Made by a program: the position numbers and the translations under genes
The notes under the pieces: model-generated
Told to the model about the DNA's origin: nothing
The model's input: only the letters and a program-made list of their open reading frames with translations
Database searches by the model: none
DNA from: Rubinisphaera italica
GTDB taxonomy: Bacteria > Planctomycetota > Planctomycetia > Planctomycetales > Planctomycetaceae
DNA length: 64,000 nt
Reading direction: 5' to 3'
Assembly: GCF_007859715.1 (NCBI RefSeq)
Contig: NZ_SJPG01000001.1
Span: forward strand, 4,118,728 to 4,182,727
In this document: positions 8,957 through 18,570 of the stretch, one piece after another
How the letters are laid out: every line of letters begins with the position of its first letter
Numbering within the stretch: the stretch's first letter is position 1

Positions 8957-9139
8957 AAAATACTTCAGTTCAATTTCAATGATCAGAACATGAACTTTTG
9001 ACAATCAGAATTTGTGCAATCTTGCAACCTGAGTCTGAAGTCTCATAATACCAGTAGAAGCGAATTTCCAAGCATCGTAATATCAGTTAAGCATTGACGT
9101 TCGATATTGACAGCGCCGGTATCAGCAAAGGCCTTCGGG

Positions 9140-9571
9140 ATGGATCAAGAACAGATTAAAGAATGTATTCCTCATCGTGACCCGTTTTTGTGGATCGATG
9201 AAGTGCTCGAACTGAGCGAAAACAACATTCACGCAACGACTTACATCAATCCTGACCTGCCTGTTTTCCAGGGTCATTACCCCGATTTCCCGATCATGCC
9301 AGGGGTTCTTCAAATTGAAATGGCTCTGCAGGCTGGTGCGATCCTGATTTCTCGTAAGCATGCTCTCGAAGCCGATAAGGTTCCTGTCGCGACTCGCATC
9401 AACAACGTGAAGTTCAAGCACATGGTTCGCCCCGGAGACACAGCCAATGTCTATGTCGAAGTGACCGAACGACTCAAAGATACCTTTTATATGACCGGGA
9501 AAATTGTCGTCGACGGGCAAACCTGCACCCGGCTCGATTTCGCGGCCACTGCGACCGATTCACCTGGGTAA
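9140..9571 (+). CDS. 3-hydroxyacyl-ACP dehydratase, FabZ type
   Basis: A 143-residue hot-dog-fold enzyme. The block [25 protein letters not shown] (starting residue 43) holds the catalytic His46 and Glu60 of FabZ dehydratases, and the N-terminal [16 protein letters not shown] is also typical. FabZ removes water from 3-hydroxyacyl-ACP in fatty acid elongation. Single FabZ-like paralogues also occur outside fatty acid synthesis, so I give no gene symbol. The start is uncertain: the ATG at 9140 yields the normal length, while an in-frame TTG at 9107 would add 11 residues; neither has a strong ribosome site. No other fatty acid genes are adjacent. Confidence 0.85.
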   Translation: MDQEQIKECIPHRDPFLWIDEVLELSENNIHATTYINPDLPVFQGHYPDFPIMPGVLQIEMALQAGAILISRKHALEADKVPVATRINNVKFKHMVRPGDTANVYVEVTERLKDTFYMTGKIVVDGQTCTRLDFAATATDSPG

Positions 9572-10052
9572 TCGCTTGAGAAAACGCTTCCTGAAAAAAT
9601 GATGAAGCGTTGCGACTTTGGCGCCCCCATGTTGCAAAATTGCATCAGGAGATTCCTGCCGAGATCTCTGAAATTCATTCAGTGGGGAAATGATTCTGTC
9701 TCCAATAATTATCCAAATCATGATTCAGTGCGTTTAGGGCACCTGATTCTAGTATTTCCCTAACACCATTAAGGGTAAGCTGTTACTTCAATTACCCTAA
9801 CCCAAAGCGTCAGCGAGGGGCAGGCATGGATTGTTGGGGACGCCGTCTCCTCGCTGACGCTTCGGGTTGAGATTGAACAAAAAATATTGCCCAACCCGAT
9901 TAATTGTGATCCAGGGATTCTCTGGCATTGAATCTGCTCTATTCATCTCCAGTCAGCAAGATTCTGCTGCTTAATGCTCACAACAAATCGATCTGAAGTA
10001 GCCTGATTGCTATTTATCAGATCGATTTTGAAACTGCGATTGGAATAGTCCT
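9572..10052. other. Intergenic region with one inverted repeat
   Basis: About 480 bases without a gene. Positions 9799-9868 form an inverted repeat with 20-base arms (AACCCAAAGCGTCAGCGAGG and its complement near 9849-9868, one mismatch) around a 30-base loop. It looks like another REP-type family, since no T-run follows. The rest shows nothing I recognise. Confidence 0.6.
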
Positions 10053-10796
10053 TTGAATTTATCTCAAACTGTCGATGCGGCTGCTCAATTGATGGCACAT
10101 GCTGACCATATTATTAAGCAACCTCAACTACTCGAAGATAGTCCCCTGCACAGCTACTGGGCTTATTCTCGTGATATGACAAATGATTGGATGCAAAACC
10201 TGGCGGTTTGTCAGAAGGTTCTGCAGACGGGCACCCAGGTTCGACAGCGTCAATGTTGGCTGGAATATGAACCGGATGTGCGGGATGTTTTTCGTGCCGA
10301 TATTCTGCATCGGGTCTGGTTCACGATCCTTAAGGCAGCTGATGTCGAGCAAAACGCACGGCATGCCGAACCGATTGCCCGCAGTGTGCTGGCCGCTCAA
10401 ATGCAGGTGCGGATTCGTTGCCTGAAATTAATACTGGCGGGCCATCAAATTGATGCCGCACGAATGCGGACACTCAATGAAATGCGAAAAAACGCGGAAA
10501 TGTGGTCCGATTTTCTCTGCGGTCATCTAGCCAGCAAATATCAGATCGACGATGTCCTCTTTGAATCCAAACGGGCACACACCTGGGGCGAACAGCCGTT
10601 GGCGGTGGTGTTTCCGGAACTGAAATTGCACGATCAATCCCCTGCCAGTGCTGATTTGAACTGGAATCTGATTGCCGAAATTCGCAAAGGTGAATCGCTC
10701 AATCCATTGCAGGTTCTTGTCCGTAAAATGCTGAACTGCTTCCCGGAATCGGCTTTTGATCAGCAGGGCCTGCTGCGAAATTTCAAGCAGAATTGA
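10053..10796 (+). CDS. Hypothetical protein, 247 residues
   Basis: Not recognised. The protein is predicted soluble and mostly helical, without signal peptide, membrane segment or catalytic motif that I can name. Residues 60-140 (RQRQCWLEYEPDVRDVFRAD through RCLKLILAGHQIDAARMRTL) look like a helical bundle rich in Arg and Gln. The codon usage resembles that of neighbours and the frame is long, so I accept it as a gene. The start is a TTG at 10053 with GGAAT 8-12 bases upstream; the next ATG is at 10092. gatB follows after about 125 bases in the same direction, so shared transcription is possible. Confidence 0.7.
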   Translation: MNLSQTVDAAAQLMAHADHIIKQPQLLEDSPLHSYWAYSRDMTNDWMQNLAVCQKVLQTGTQVRQRQCWLEYEPDVRDVFRADILHRVWFTILKAADVEQNARHAEPIARSVLAAQMQVRIRCLKLILAGHQIDAARMRTLNEMRKNAEMWSDFLCGHLASKYQIDDVLFESKRAHTWGEQPLAVVFPELKLHDQSPASADLNWNLIAEIRKGESLNPLQVLVRKMLNCFPESAFDQQGLLRNFKQN

Positions 10797-10922
10797 ACCG
10801 AGTGAGGCTTACTTCCGCTCTTGGTTGCTACACACTGATAGAGGCCGATAAACTATTCATTCTCGATGTAATCTTTGAAACATGCTGATTCCGTTACTGG
10901 ATTCAAGCAAGTTGATTTCTCA

Positions 10923-12434
10923 ATGAATGATAGACGTATGACGGCTTACAAACTCGTAATCGGACTTGAAGTCCACTCGCAATTGCTCACGCAAACCAAA
11001 CTTTTCAGTGGATGCATCAATCGGTTCAATCCCGATGCCCCAAATACTCAGACCGATCCCGTGACAATCGGCCTGCCGGGTACGCTGCCTGTGATGAATC
11101 GCAAGGCGTTTCATCTGGCTGTTCGCACCGCGATGGCCCTCAATTGCGAAATCGCCCGGCACACCAAGTGGGATCGTAAACAATATTTCTATCCCGATCT
11201 TCCTAAGGGATATCAGATCAGTCAGTACGATTTGCCCTTCAGTAATAATGGGTATTTGGAAGTGGAATCGGATTTGACGGACGACTTGAAACGGGTTCGG
11301 ATTAACCGGGTGCATCTTGAAGAAGATGCCGGGAAGAACATGCACGATGAATCGGGCCGCGGTGGTGACAGTCTGGTCGATTTGAATCGAGCAGGAACAC
11401 CACTACTCGAAATTGTCTCCGAGCCAGATATGAATTCGGCTTTTGAGGCCCGTCGCTATCTGGAAGATTTGCGATTGTTGCTGACTTATCTCGGCGTTTC
11501 CGACTGCAACATGCAGGAGGGGAGTTTGCGGTGCGACGCGAACGTCAACCTGCATATCCCGCAGGAAGATGGTTCGGTGATTGCAACTCCGATTGTGGAA
11601 GTCAAAAATATGAACAGCATTCGTGGAGTCGAAGCGGCGATTCAGTATGAGTCGACACGACAGTATAAGCATTGGCAGAAAACAGGTGAGACATTTGGCG
11701 ATGTTGCCAAGCAGACTCGGGGCTGGGATGCAGATAAATCGGTGACGTTTGCTCAACGTGGAAAAGAAGAAGCCTCCGATTATCGTTACTTTCCCGATCC
11801 CGATCTTGTACCCGTCACCGTCAGTGAAGAATTCCTGGCGAAAATCCGAGCCGATCTGCTCGAATTCCCGCAGGCTCGCAAGAAACGATTTCAATCCGAA
11901 TTCGGACTTTCGGAATACGATGCCGGCGTGATTGTCGATCAGGGTGTCGAATTCGCCGAGTACTTTGAGCAGGTTGCCAAAACCAGTGGTGATGGCAAGC
12001 AAGCCGCCAACTGGGTGACGCAGGATGTTCAACGCGAGTTGAACGACCGCGGCTGCACCCTCAGTGAATTCCCAATCGATGCGGAAACTTTGGGAACACT
12101 GCTGCAACGAATTGTGGCGGGGGATCTGGCAAACAAAGGCGCACGGGATGTCTTTGCGGCTTTACTTGAAAATGAAGGCCAGCAATCCAAACCGGCTGAT
12201 GTCGATCGACTTATTGACGAAAAGGGCCTGAAACTCGTTACCGATACAGGAGCACTCGAAGGGATTATCGATGCCATTATCGACAAAAATGAAAAGGTCG
12301 TGGCCGATGTGCAGGGCGGTAAACAGCAGGCCGTCGGGCCATTGATTGGTCAGGTGATGAAAGAACTCAAGGGAGCAGATCCGAAAACTGTTCGGCAGAT
12401 GCTGATCGACCGGATTCTGGCACGTGGGAATTGA
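10923..12434 (+). CDS. gatB: Aspartyl/glutamyl-tRNA(Asn/Gln) amidotransferase subunit B
   Basis: A 503-residue subunit of GatCAB, which converts mischarged Glu-tRNA(Gln) or Asp-tRNA(Asn) to the amide. Seen: [21 protein letters not shown] near the N-terminus, [66 protein letters not shown] and the [11 protein letters not shown] segment, followed by the C-terminal helical and YqeY-like domain ending [12 protein letters not shown]. All are characteristic of GatB. The start is uncertain: ATG codons at 10923 and 10938 are both plausible, and neither has a strong ribosome site. gatA and gatC are not in the window. A glutaminyl-tRNA synthetase gene is present at 55.4 kb, so this complex may mainly serve tRNA(Asn). 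Confidence 0.95.
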   Translation: MNDRRMTAYKLVIGLEVHSQLLTQTKLFSGCINRFNPDAPNTQTDPVTIGLPGTLPVMNRKAFHLAVRTAMALNCEIARHTKWDRKQYFYPDLPKGYQISQYDLPFSNNGYLEVESDLTDDLKRVRINRVHLEEDAGKNMHDESGRGGDSLVDLNRAGTPLLEIVSEPDMNSAFEARRYLEDLRLLLTYLGVSDCNMQEGSLRCDANVNLHIPQEDGSVIATPIVEVKNMNSIRGVEAAIQYESTRQYKHWQKTGETFGDVAKQTRGWDADKSVTFAQRGKEEASDYRYFPDPDLVPVTVSEEFLAKIRADLLEFPQARKKRFQSEFGLSEYDAGVIVDQGVEFAEYFEQVAKTSGDGKQAANWVTQDVQRELNDRGCTLSEFPIDAETLGTLLQRIVAGDLANKGARDVFAALLENEGQQSKPADVDRLIDEKGLKLVTDTGALEGIIDAIIDKNEKVVADVQGGKQQAVGPLIGQVMKELKGADPKTVRQMLIDRILARGN

Positions 12435-12501
12435 AAATCAATCAGCGAGCTGTTGCAGGTCAGTTATTGTCTGACAATTAATAAATTGGCTCACACATTT
12501 C

Positions 12502-12518
12502 GTCAGGCAGTGCCTGAC
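12502..12518. repeat. 17-bp perfect palindrome, related to copy near 53.6 kb
   Basis: GTCAGGCAGTGCCTGAC is a perfect palindrome between gatB and glpK. Read on the minus strand it continues as GTAGGTCAGGCACTGCCTGA, identical to 53576-53595. It is therefore a dispersed element and not a specific operator of glpK. Confidence 0.65.
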
Positions 12519-12551
12519 CTACATTACTGTATGCCTTGAAAAGGTGACTCA

Positions 12552-14045
12552 ATGTCCCAATATATTCTTGCACTCGATCAGGGGACGACTTCGAGTCGGG
12601 CGATTTTGTTCGATCATGATGGGCGAGCCGTCGGGACTGAACAGCAGGAGTATCGGCAGATTTACCCGGCTCCCGGTCAGGTCGAACACAATCCGGCTGA
12701 CATCTGGGAGTCTCAGTTGACGGTCGCGAAAAGAGTGCTCCGTCGTTCAAGGATTTCAGCCGAGCAAGTTGCAGCGATCGGAATTACCAATCAACGTGAA
12801 ACCACGTTGTTGTGGGAGAAAGAAACAGGCAAACCAGTCGGCAACGCGATTGTCTGGCAAAGTCGAGTTTCCTCGGGAATCTGCCAGCGACTGAAAGAAG
12901 CTGGCGTTGGAGATCGACTGCGTGAAATTACAGGGCTGTTAATTGACCCCTATTTTTCCGGCACAAAACTGACCTGGCTGTTCGAGAATGTTGAAGGATT
13001 GCGTTCTCGAGCAGAACGCGGAGAAATTCTGTTCGGAACTGTCGATTCCTATCTCATCTGGAAACTAACCGGCGGTCGGAAACATGTGACTGACATCTCC
13101 AATGCTTCGCGTACTTTGCTGTTTGATATTCATCAACAGGAATGGAGTCCCGAAATGCTGGAGATGCTCAACATCCCGGCTGCCATCTTGCCTGAGGTTG
13201 TCGATTCGAGTGGCCTGATTGCCGAGACAGATCCTGAGATTTTTGGAAAGTCGATTCCGATCGCCGGAGCGGCAGGAGATCAGCAGGCGGCTACGTTTGG
13301 CCAGATCTGTTATGAGCCGGGCATGGCAAAGAACACTTACGGCACCGGCTGTTTTATGCTGATGAACATCGGATCGAAGCCGCGACTCTCTGAAAATGGT
13401 TTGCTTACGACAATCGGCTGGCGAATCAATGGACAGACAACCTATTGTCTGGAAGGAGCGATTTTCATAGCCGGAGCCGCGATTCAATGGTTGCGGGATG
13501 GCTTGGAAATCATCGCTCACGCGAGCGAGTCGGAAGCGATGGCAACCTCTGTTGAAGATACGCATGGAGTTTACTTTGTGCCGGCGTTTGTTGGGCTGGG
13601 CGCTCCTTACTGGGATGCCGAGGCACGTGGATTAGCAATTGGATTAACCCGAGGGACGACAAAAGCTCATCTGGTTCGGGCGGCTTTGGAGTCGATTGCC
13701 TATCAGACGCGGGATGTCCTCGATGCGATGAATCGGGATTCGGGAATTCGACTGGCCGAGCTTCGCGTCGATGGAGGAGCGACCAGTAACAACTTTTTGA
13801 TGCAGTTTCAGGCTGACCTTCTGCAAACGTCGGTTCATCGACCTGTCATTCTGGAAACAACGGCTATGGGAGCCGCTTATCTGGCAGGACTGGGAATTGG
13901 TTTCTGGGAAAGCCAGGCGGAATTAACTAAAAAATGGGTCATCGATCAGGCTTTTGAACCAGCGATGACATCAGATGAAGTCGATAAACTCTATCGAGGT
14001 TGGACCCGAGCGGTGGAACGTTCACGGGGTTGGGAAAGTTCCTGA
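12552..14045 (+). CDS. glpK: Glycerol kinase
   Basis: A 497-residue FGGY-family kinase that phosphorylates glycerol with ATP to sn-glycerol 3-phosphate. Seen: the phosphate-1 loop [18 protein letters not shown] (residues 4-21), [86 protein letters not shown] and the C-terminal [21 protein letters not shown]. Length equals the usual 495-505. An AAAGGTGA site lies 5 bases before the ATG. No glpF, glpD or regulator is adjacent, so it is probably expressed alone. Confidence 0.96.
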   Translation: MSQYILALDQGTTSSRAILFDHDGRAVGTEQQEYRQIYPAPGQVEHNPADIWESQLTVAKRVLRRSRISAEQVAAIGITNQRETTLLWEKETGKPVGNAIVWQSRVSSGICQRLKEAGVGDRLREITGLLIDPYFSGTKLTWLFENVEGLRSRAERGEILFGTVDSYLIWKLTGGRKHVTDISNASRTLLFDIHQQEWSPEMLEMLNIPAAILPEVVDSSGLIAETDPEIFGKSIPIAGAAGDQQAATFGQICYEPGMAKNTYGTGCFMLMNIGSKPRLSENGLLTTIGWRINGQTTYCLEGAIFIAGAAIQWLRDGLEIIAHASESEAMATSVEDTHGVYFVPAFVGLGAPYWDAEARGLAIGLTRGTTKAHLVRAALESIAYQTRDVLDAMNRDSGIRLAELRVDGGATSNNFLMQFQADLLQTSVHRPVILETTAMGAAYLAGLGIGFWESQAELTKKWVIDQAFEPAMTSDEVDKLYRGWTRAVERSRGWESS

Positions 14046-14056
14046 AAGTTTTAATG

Positions 14057-14119
14057 ACAAGCACGAATCGCATGCGAGTGAGCTGCAGTTGGATTCACTT
14101 GCTTGCGATTCGTGCTTGC
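14057..14119. repeat. Long palindromic intergenic repeat, copy 2 (diverged)
   Basis: Same family as 8885-8956, but with paired substitutions: the arms read ACAAGCACGAATCGCATGCG and ...TGCTTGCGATTCGTGCTTG. The AATCG/CGATT change occurs in both arms, so base pairing is kept. It lies between glpK and the MMPL gene. Confidence 0.85.
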
Positions 14120-14229
14120 ATTTGCATGGATTGAGGCTCTTATTCTGCTGTGGGAATGCTATCATTCCGTAAAGTATCGCTCCGATGTGATCAGCTGAAC
14201 TTAATTATATAGTCTCAGAGCCAATTCTT

Positions 14230-16509
14230 ATGACAACGCAGCCGGATTCTTCAACAACTGATCTCCCGGCTGAAAGTCCGTCGGTTACGATTGTTGATAC
14301 CGGATTCTGGAAACGGACCGCTTCTTTTCTGATTCAGTGGCGGATCAGCCTGCTGGTCTTTGCATTTGTGCTCACGGCTCTCGCCTATCCATATTCGCAA
14401 CGATTGCAATTGGATCGTTCCATTGAATCGTTATTTGCACTCGATCATCCATTGCTGCTCAGTTATCAGGAAAGTAAGTCCCTGTTTGGTGGTGATGAAT
14501 TTGTGATGCTCGCCTGGAAGCAGGACGATCTGCTCACTTCGGAATCTTTGATCGAGATTGAAGCCTTTGGAAAAACTCTTGGGAAGTTGGACGGGGTGAA
14601 TCCAGAAAGTACGCAAACGCTTTCTGCCGTGCTGCAGCCGAAGAACATTGGCTTCATCGGCAATCTGTTCATGAGAATTCCGACGGTTCGAGAGTCTGCT
14701 CTCAATTTTGCAGAGGGGGCATTGGTTGGTCAAGATCGAGTCACAACAGCGGTCGTTATTCGCTTGAAGCCTGAAGAATTAAGCTCCGTTTCGCGGGCCG
14801 AAACACTAGCTAACATTCGCGAACTGGCTGCCAGCCATAATCCGCCTGCCTATGTGGTTGGCGAGCCAGTCCAGGTTCACGATATGTTTGAAGTGGTCGA
14901 GAAGGATGGAGCCATACTGGGCCTCGTCTCCTCATTAATTTTACTGGCCGTGATTTTCTTTTTCTTTCGCAGTCTGCGCTGGATGATTTTGCCCCTCGTG
15001 ATGGTGCAGGCCGCTCTCATTTGGACGAAAGCCTTTCTGGTCATTTCCGGTATGCGACTGAGTATGGTCAGTTCAATGCTCAATTCACTGGTCACGATTA
15101 TCGGCATCGCGACCGTGATGCACATCACGATTTATTTCCGAGAATTGAGGCGGGAACAGGAACGGATTCTCGCTTTGCGAATGACTCTTTCCACACTACT
15201 CCCGGCTATCTGCTGGGCTTGTGCGACAACCGCCATTGGATTTGGAGCGTTGTTGTCCAGCGATATTGTGCCAATTCGCAGCTTCGGCATCATGATGGTG
15301 CTAGGTGTGCTGTTCACATTACTGGCAGCTTTTACAATTATTCCCGGTGGAGTCCTGCTGGGAAATTTCAGTATCGACCCCCTCAAATATGGCTGGGAAA
15401 AATGGGTCACAGGCGGTTTGCTGAAATTGCTCAGGCTGGTGTTTCGCATTCCCAAAACCATTGCCAGTCTGGCATTGTTGCTGATGATATTTGGATTGAT
15501 CGGCTTGAGTTTTCTGAGGATTGAAACTGACTTCAGCAAAAACTTTCGAGAGAACAGCCCGATTGTGCAGGCACTCAATTTTGTCGAAGCCAATCTCGGA
15601 GGAGCAGGAAATTACGAAGTCAATTTCCCATTTGCCGATGTGACCGATCCAGCAGCGATTGACAAATTACGCGAACTCTCTGAGGAACTCAAAGCGATTG
15701 AAATTGAGGGGCATTCCGCTTTGACAAAAGTAATCGCCTATACGGATGGCATCGATTTCATTCCTTCGGTAGCGGGTCGAACGCTGGATGCAAAGCGCGA
15801 AACACTCCAGAAAATGCAGCCAGAGTTCGAACCGAGTCTGTTCAATCCAGAAGAAAAGCGGATGCGGATTCTATTAAGAGCTCTCGAACGTCTGCCAGCC
15901 GAACTCAAATTACAGATGATTGAGGAAGTGACCCAAACCGCACAAAAATATTTTCCAGATGCAAAATGCACAGGACTGTATGTGCTGCTGGCGAATATCA
16001 TATTGAGTTTGCTGAGTGATCAGGTCGTCAGTTTTACGCTGGCCGCCTGCGGCATCTTTATAGGTATGACGATCGCTTTTCGCAGCTGGAAAGTCGGTTT
16101 GATTTCACTAGTGCCGAATCTGTTTCCCATTGTCATTCTCGTCGGCACACTCGGCTGGATTGGCTCCCTGGTCAACATTGGCACGGCTATGATCGCCAGT
16201 GTTTCGATTGGATTGACCGTCGATTCGAGTATCCATTATCTCTCGTCCTATTTTCGCGAAAAAAAATCGGGACGAACACATGCAGAGGCACTGAAGTTGA
16301 CTCAATCACAAGTCGGATTGTCACTCGTGTTCTCAAATGTCGCACTGATCTGTGGGTTTTCGGTACTGACGCTCTCAGAATTTGTACCGCTGATTTACTT
16401 TGGTGTGCTCGTCAGTATCGCCATGCTGGGAGGCTTGATCGGCAATCTGATTCTGTTGCCGTTGTTATTGACGGGGCTTTATGGGCAGAAAGAAGTGCTC
16501 ACGGACTGA
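14230..16509 (+). CDS. MMPL/RND-superfamily exporter
   Basis: A 759-residue membrane protein with the duplicated RND layout. A first membrane segment lies at about 34-52 and a periplasmic loop at about 55-210. A bundle of membrane helices follows (about 215-375, with ILGLVSSLILLAVIFFFFRSLRW), then FGALLSSDIVPIRSFGIMMVLGV. The second half repeats this: one helix near 405-430, a loop, then a bundle from about 595 to the end with VNIGTAMIASVSIGLTVDSSIHY. The order matches MMPL and HpnN-type lipid exporters driven by the proton gradient, and the second-bundle Asp (TVDSS) sits where such proteins carry the proton relay. There is no adaptor or outer membrane partner beside it. The cargo is unknown; hopanoid or other lipid transport is a guess. 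Confidence 0.87.
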   Translation: MTTQPDSSTTDLPAESPSVTIVDTGFWKRTASFLIQWRISLLVFAFVLTALAYPYSQRLQLDRSIESLFALDHPLLLSYQESKSLFGGDEFVMLAWKQDDLLTSESLIEIEAFGKTLGKLDGVNPESTQTLSAVLQPKNIGFIGNLFMRIPTVRESALNFAEGALVGQDRVTTAVVIRLKPEELSSVSRAETLANIRELAASHNPPAYVVGEPVQVHDMFEVVEKDGAILGLVSSLILLAVIFFFFRSLRWMILPLVMVQAALIWTKAFLVISGMRLSMVSSMLNSLVTIIGIATVMHITIYFRELRREQERILALRMTLSTLLPAICWACATTAIGFGALLSSDIVPIRSFGIMMVLGVLFTLLAAFTIIPGGVLLGNFSIDPLKYGWEKWVTGGLLKLLRLVFRIPKTIASLALLLMIFGLIGLSFLRIETDFSKNFRENSPIVQALNFVEANLGGAGNYEVNFPFADVTDPAAIDKLRELSEELKAIEIEGHSALTKVIAYTDGIDFIPSVAGRTLDAKRETLQKMQPEFEPSLFNPEEKRMRILLRALERLPAELKLQMIEEVTQTAQKYFPDAKCTGLYVLLANIILSLLSDQVVSFTLAACGIFIGMTIAFRSWKVGLISLVPNLFPIVILVGTLGWIGSLVNIGTAMIASVSIGLTVDSSIHYLSSYFREKKSGRTHAEALKLTQSQVGLSLVFSNVALICGFSVLTLSEFVPLIYFGVLVSIAMLGGLIGNLILLPLLLTGLYGQKEVLTD

Positions 16510-16836
16510 GCTATTAAAGAATTAAAGCTTAAGCCACAGAGTTCTCAGAGGAAAATATTTGGAGCTCAATTAAAGAACTCTATTGCCACTGTCCTCTCAA
16601 TGGCATGCATAAAACGGTGCCCATCCATCAGAGCCTTGCTATTATATTCAGGCCGTATTTGACAAATATTTCTGGTGGGGGCGCTTCACCACGCCCCCAT
16701 CCACACGTCACCATTTTGGATTTCATACCGATCATGACAGTTATTTTGATTCTACATGCACGAAGCGCAAGCGAGTGTGTTTAAAAGACGTGAGAACACA
16801 CTTGCTTGCGCTTCGTGCTTGAAAAAATCTGCAGCC
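16510..16836. repeat. Intergenic region with palindromic repeat copy 3
   Basis: The convergent gap between the MMPL and decarboxylase genes. Positions 16753-16822 hold a copy of the long palindromic family (TACATGCACGAAGCGCAAGC ... CTTGCGCTTCGTGCTTGA) with one mismatch in the arms. A GC-rich hairpin lies at 16677-16698 (GGGGGCG/CGCCCCC, 8-base loop) without a T-run. No gene seen. Confidence 0.8.
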
Positions 16837-18420
16837 TCAATCTCCTTCGAATTGATCGATGTACTCGAAGATTTCCTGCAGATCATTCACTGTCGTGAAG
16901 GGATTAAGCAGGACCGCTTTGAGCCAGCGGGAATTTCGGAAACGGGGGAGTGAGACGAAGGTCTGGCAGTCTTTCATCAAGCCGCGTTGTAGACGCTGAT
17001 TTCTTTCGCCCAGAGCCGCTTCGTTCTGACTGCCGCGTGTATCCCGAAAACAGACAATATTCATTTCGGAAATCGAGGCTCGTTCGATGTAATCGCGTTC
17101 ATCGATCAGCCGATTGAAACGATTGACCATGTCGTAGCTGTGATCGATTAGTTTTTCGAGACCGCTTTTCCCGAACTGCAGGAGTGTCAGCCACCACTTG
17201 GCAATTTCGGGGGCGCGGGTTCCCTGGATGCCCCATTCGCCAAGATTAATTTTGTGATCTTCTTCGTTCAGGCTCATATAGGGATGGGCGACGCGGAAGT
17301 AGCGATCGAGTATTTTTTCTTCTCGGAACAAAACCAACGCACAGGCTTTAGTGACATAGCACCATTTCTGTGGATTGAACGTGATCGAGTCGGCTCGCTC
17401 AATTCCTTGCAGGCACGACTTGTGTGCCTCGCTAAAAATAGCCGCTCCACCATAACTGGCATCGACGTGAAACCAGAGGTTTTCGTTTTGACAGATTTTT
17501 GCAATCGCTGGGAGAGGATCGATATTTCCTGTGACAGTTGTGCCAGCCGTGGCAACCACGGCGAAGGGGAGTTGTCCTGATTTACGGGATAGGGTGATTG
17601 CGTTCATCAAGGCTTCGGGACACATGCGGCATTGATCATCGACTTTAACCGGGATGACGGCTGCAGTCCCCAAGCCGAGAATCATGGCAGATTTTTGAAC
17701 CGAGCTGTGACACAGTTCAGAAGCAAAAATAACGGGCTGACTTGTCAGTTGGATCAATCCATTCCTGTGGACGTCGTTCAACCCGAGTTGACTGTTGCGG
17801 GCAACGGTCAAGGCTTGGAGATTGCAGAGTGTTCCTCCACTTTGAAGCATGCCGCCTGCGGTTTCGGGGAGTCCGAAGCGTAACGCGAGTTCCCGCATCA
17901 GGCGTTGTTCGAGTTCGGAAAAAATCGGCGACATTTCCCGACTGAGGACATTGTTATTCACCGCAGCAGTCACCAGAGAGCCCATCACGGAACTGATTGA
18001 GGGCAGGGGATCCATGTGCCCCATGTAACGTGGGTGAGCAGGATTCATCGAACCACGAACCAACTGTCTGCAGGTTTCCAGGAGTTCTGTATCGGAAACC
18101 GGTTGATCGGGAATGAGTTGCGATTGGGGAATGCTCATCCACTCTGTTGGTACGGGAGCTAACTCGACTGCTGCTGAGAGTTCTTCGGTCAGACCATCGA
18201 CCAATTGATGGAGGAGATTCTGAACGGATAGCAGGTTCTTGCCGCGGGGATCAAGAAATTTGTTTCCCGACGTCAGACCAGTCTTGTGATTGGTGGATGG
18301 AGTAATAATGGTCGAAAATTCTGTCACGCGTTTTGGAGTCCGTGAGGAGAAATCTGTGCAGGATTGAGCCCGCGCATTGAAAATCGGCGTAGCTTCGTTC
18401 ACAATCTTAATTAAGTTCAT
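16837..18420 (-). CDS. Pyridoxal-phosphate-dependent group II decarboxylase
   Basis: A 527-residue enzyme of the glutamate/aromatic-amino-acid/diaminobutyrate decarboxylase family. Seen: NPAHPRYMGHMDPLPS (126-141), GGMLQSGGTLCNLQAL (189-204), ATAGTTVTGNIDPL, HVDASYGGAA (318-327, Asp320 pairs with the pyridine nitrogen) and SITFNPQKWCYV with the Schiff-base Lys352. The GIQGTRAPEIAKWW segment that follows is also typical. The substrate cannot be read from the motifs; glutamate, 2,4-diaminobutyrate or aromatic amino acids are possible. The N-terminal 60 residues are variable, and the ATG at 18420 has no clear ribosome site, so the true start may lie further in. The gene stands alone, divergent from the SMP-30 gene. 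Confidence 0.88.
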   Translation of the reverse strand: MNLIKIVNEATPIFNARAQSCTDFSSRTPKRVTEFSTIITPSTNHKTGLTSGNKFLDPRGKNLLSVQNLLHQLVDGLTEELSAAVELAPVPTEWMSIPQSQLIPDQPVSDTELLETCRQLVRGSMNPAHPRYMGHMDPLPSISSVMGSLVTAAVNNNVLSREMSPIFSELEQRLMRELALRFGLPETAGGMLQSGGTLCNLQALTVARNSQLGLNDVHRNGLIQLTSQPVIFASELCHSSVQKSAMILGLGTAAVIPVKVDDQCRMCPEALMNAITLSRKSGQLPFAVVATAGTTVTGNIDPLPAIAKICQNENLWFHVDASYGGAAIFSEAHKSCLQGIERADSITFNPQKWCYVTKACALVLFREEKILDRYFRVAHPYMSLNEEDHKINLGEWGIQGTRAPEIAKWWLTLLQFGKSGLEKLIDHSYDMVNRFNRLIDERDYIERASISEMNIVCFRDTRGSQNEAALGERNQRLQRGLMKDCQTFVSLPRFRNSRWLKAVLLNPFTTVNDLQEIFEYIDQFEGD

Positions 18421-18570
18421 TCATTGCGGGCTAAGTTTATACAAATCGTCAGGAATTGACAGGTTCGATCAGGAAGCCTCCCGCAAAATCTCCTGGTTGA
18501 AACTCGGTCACCGGCGTGACTGGAGTTTTCTGTCTCTGTCGTTTCGTTGTCTATTATTGCGAGGAATGCC

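Noticed and set aside
11403..12107. Minus-strand open frame of 234 codons within gatB
   Set aside because: Antisense to a fully supported gatB; composition typical of a shadow frame.
16677..16698. GC-rich hairpin as a terminator after the MMPL gene
   Set aside because: No T-run follows, and it sits 170 bases after the stop in repeat-rich sequence; kept only as a remark.
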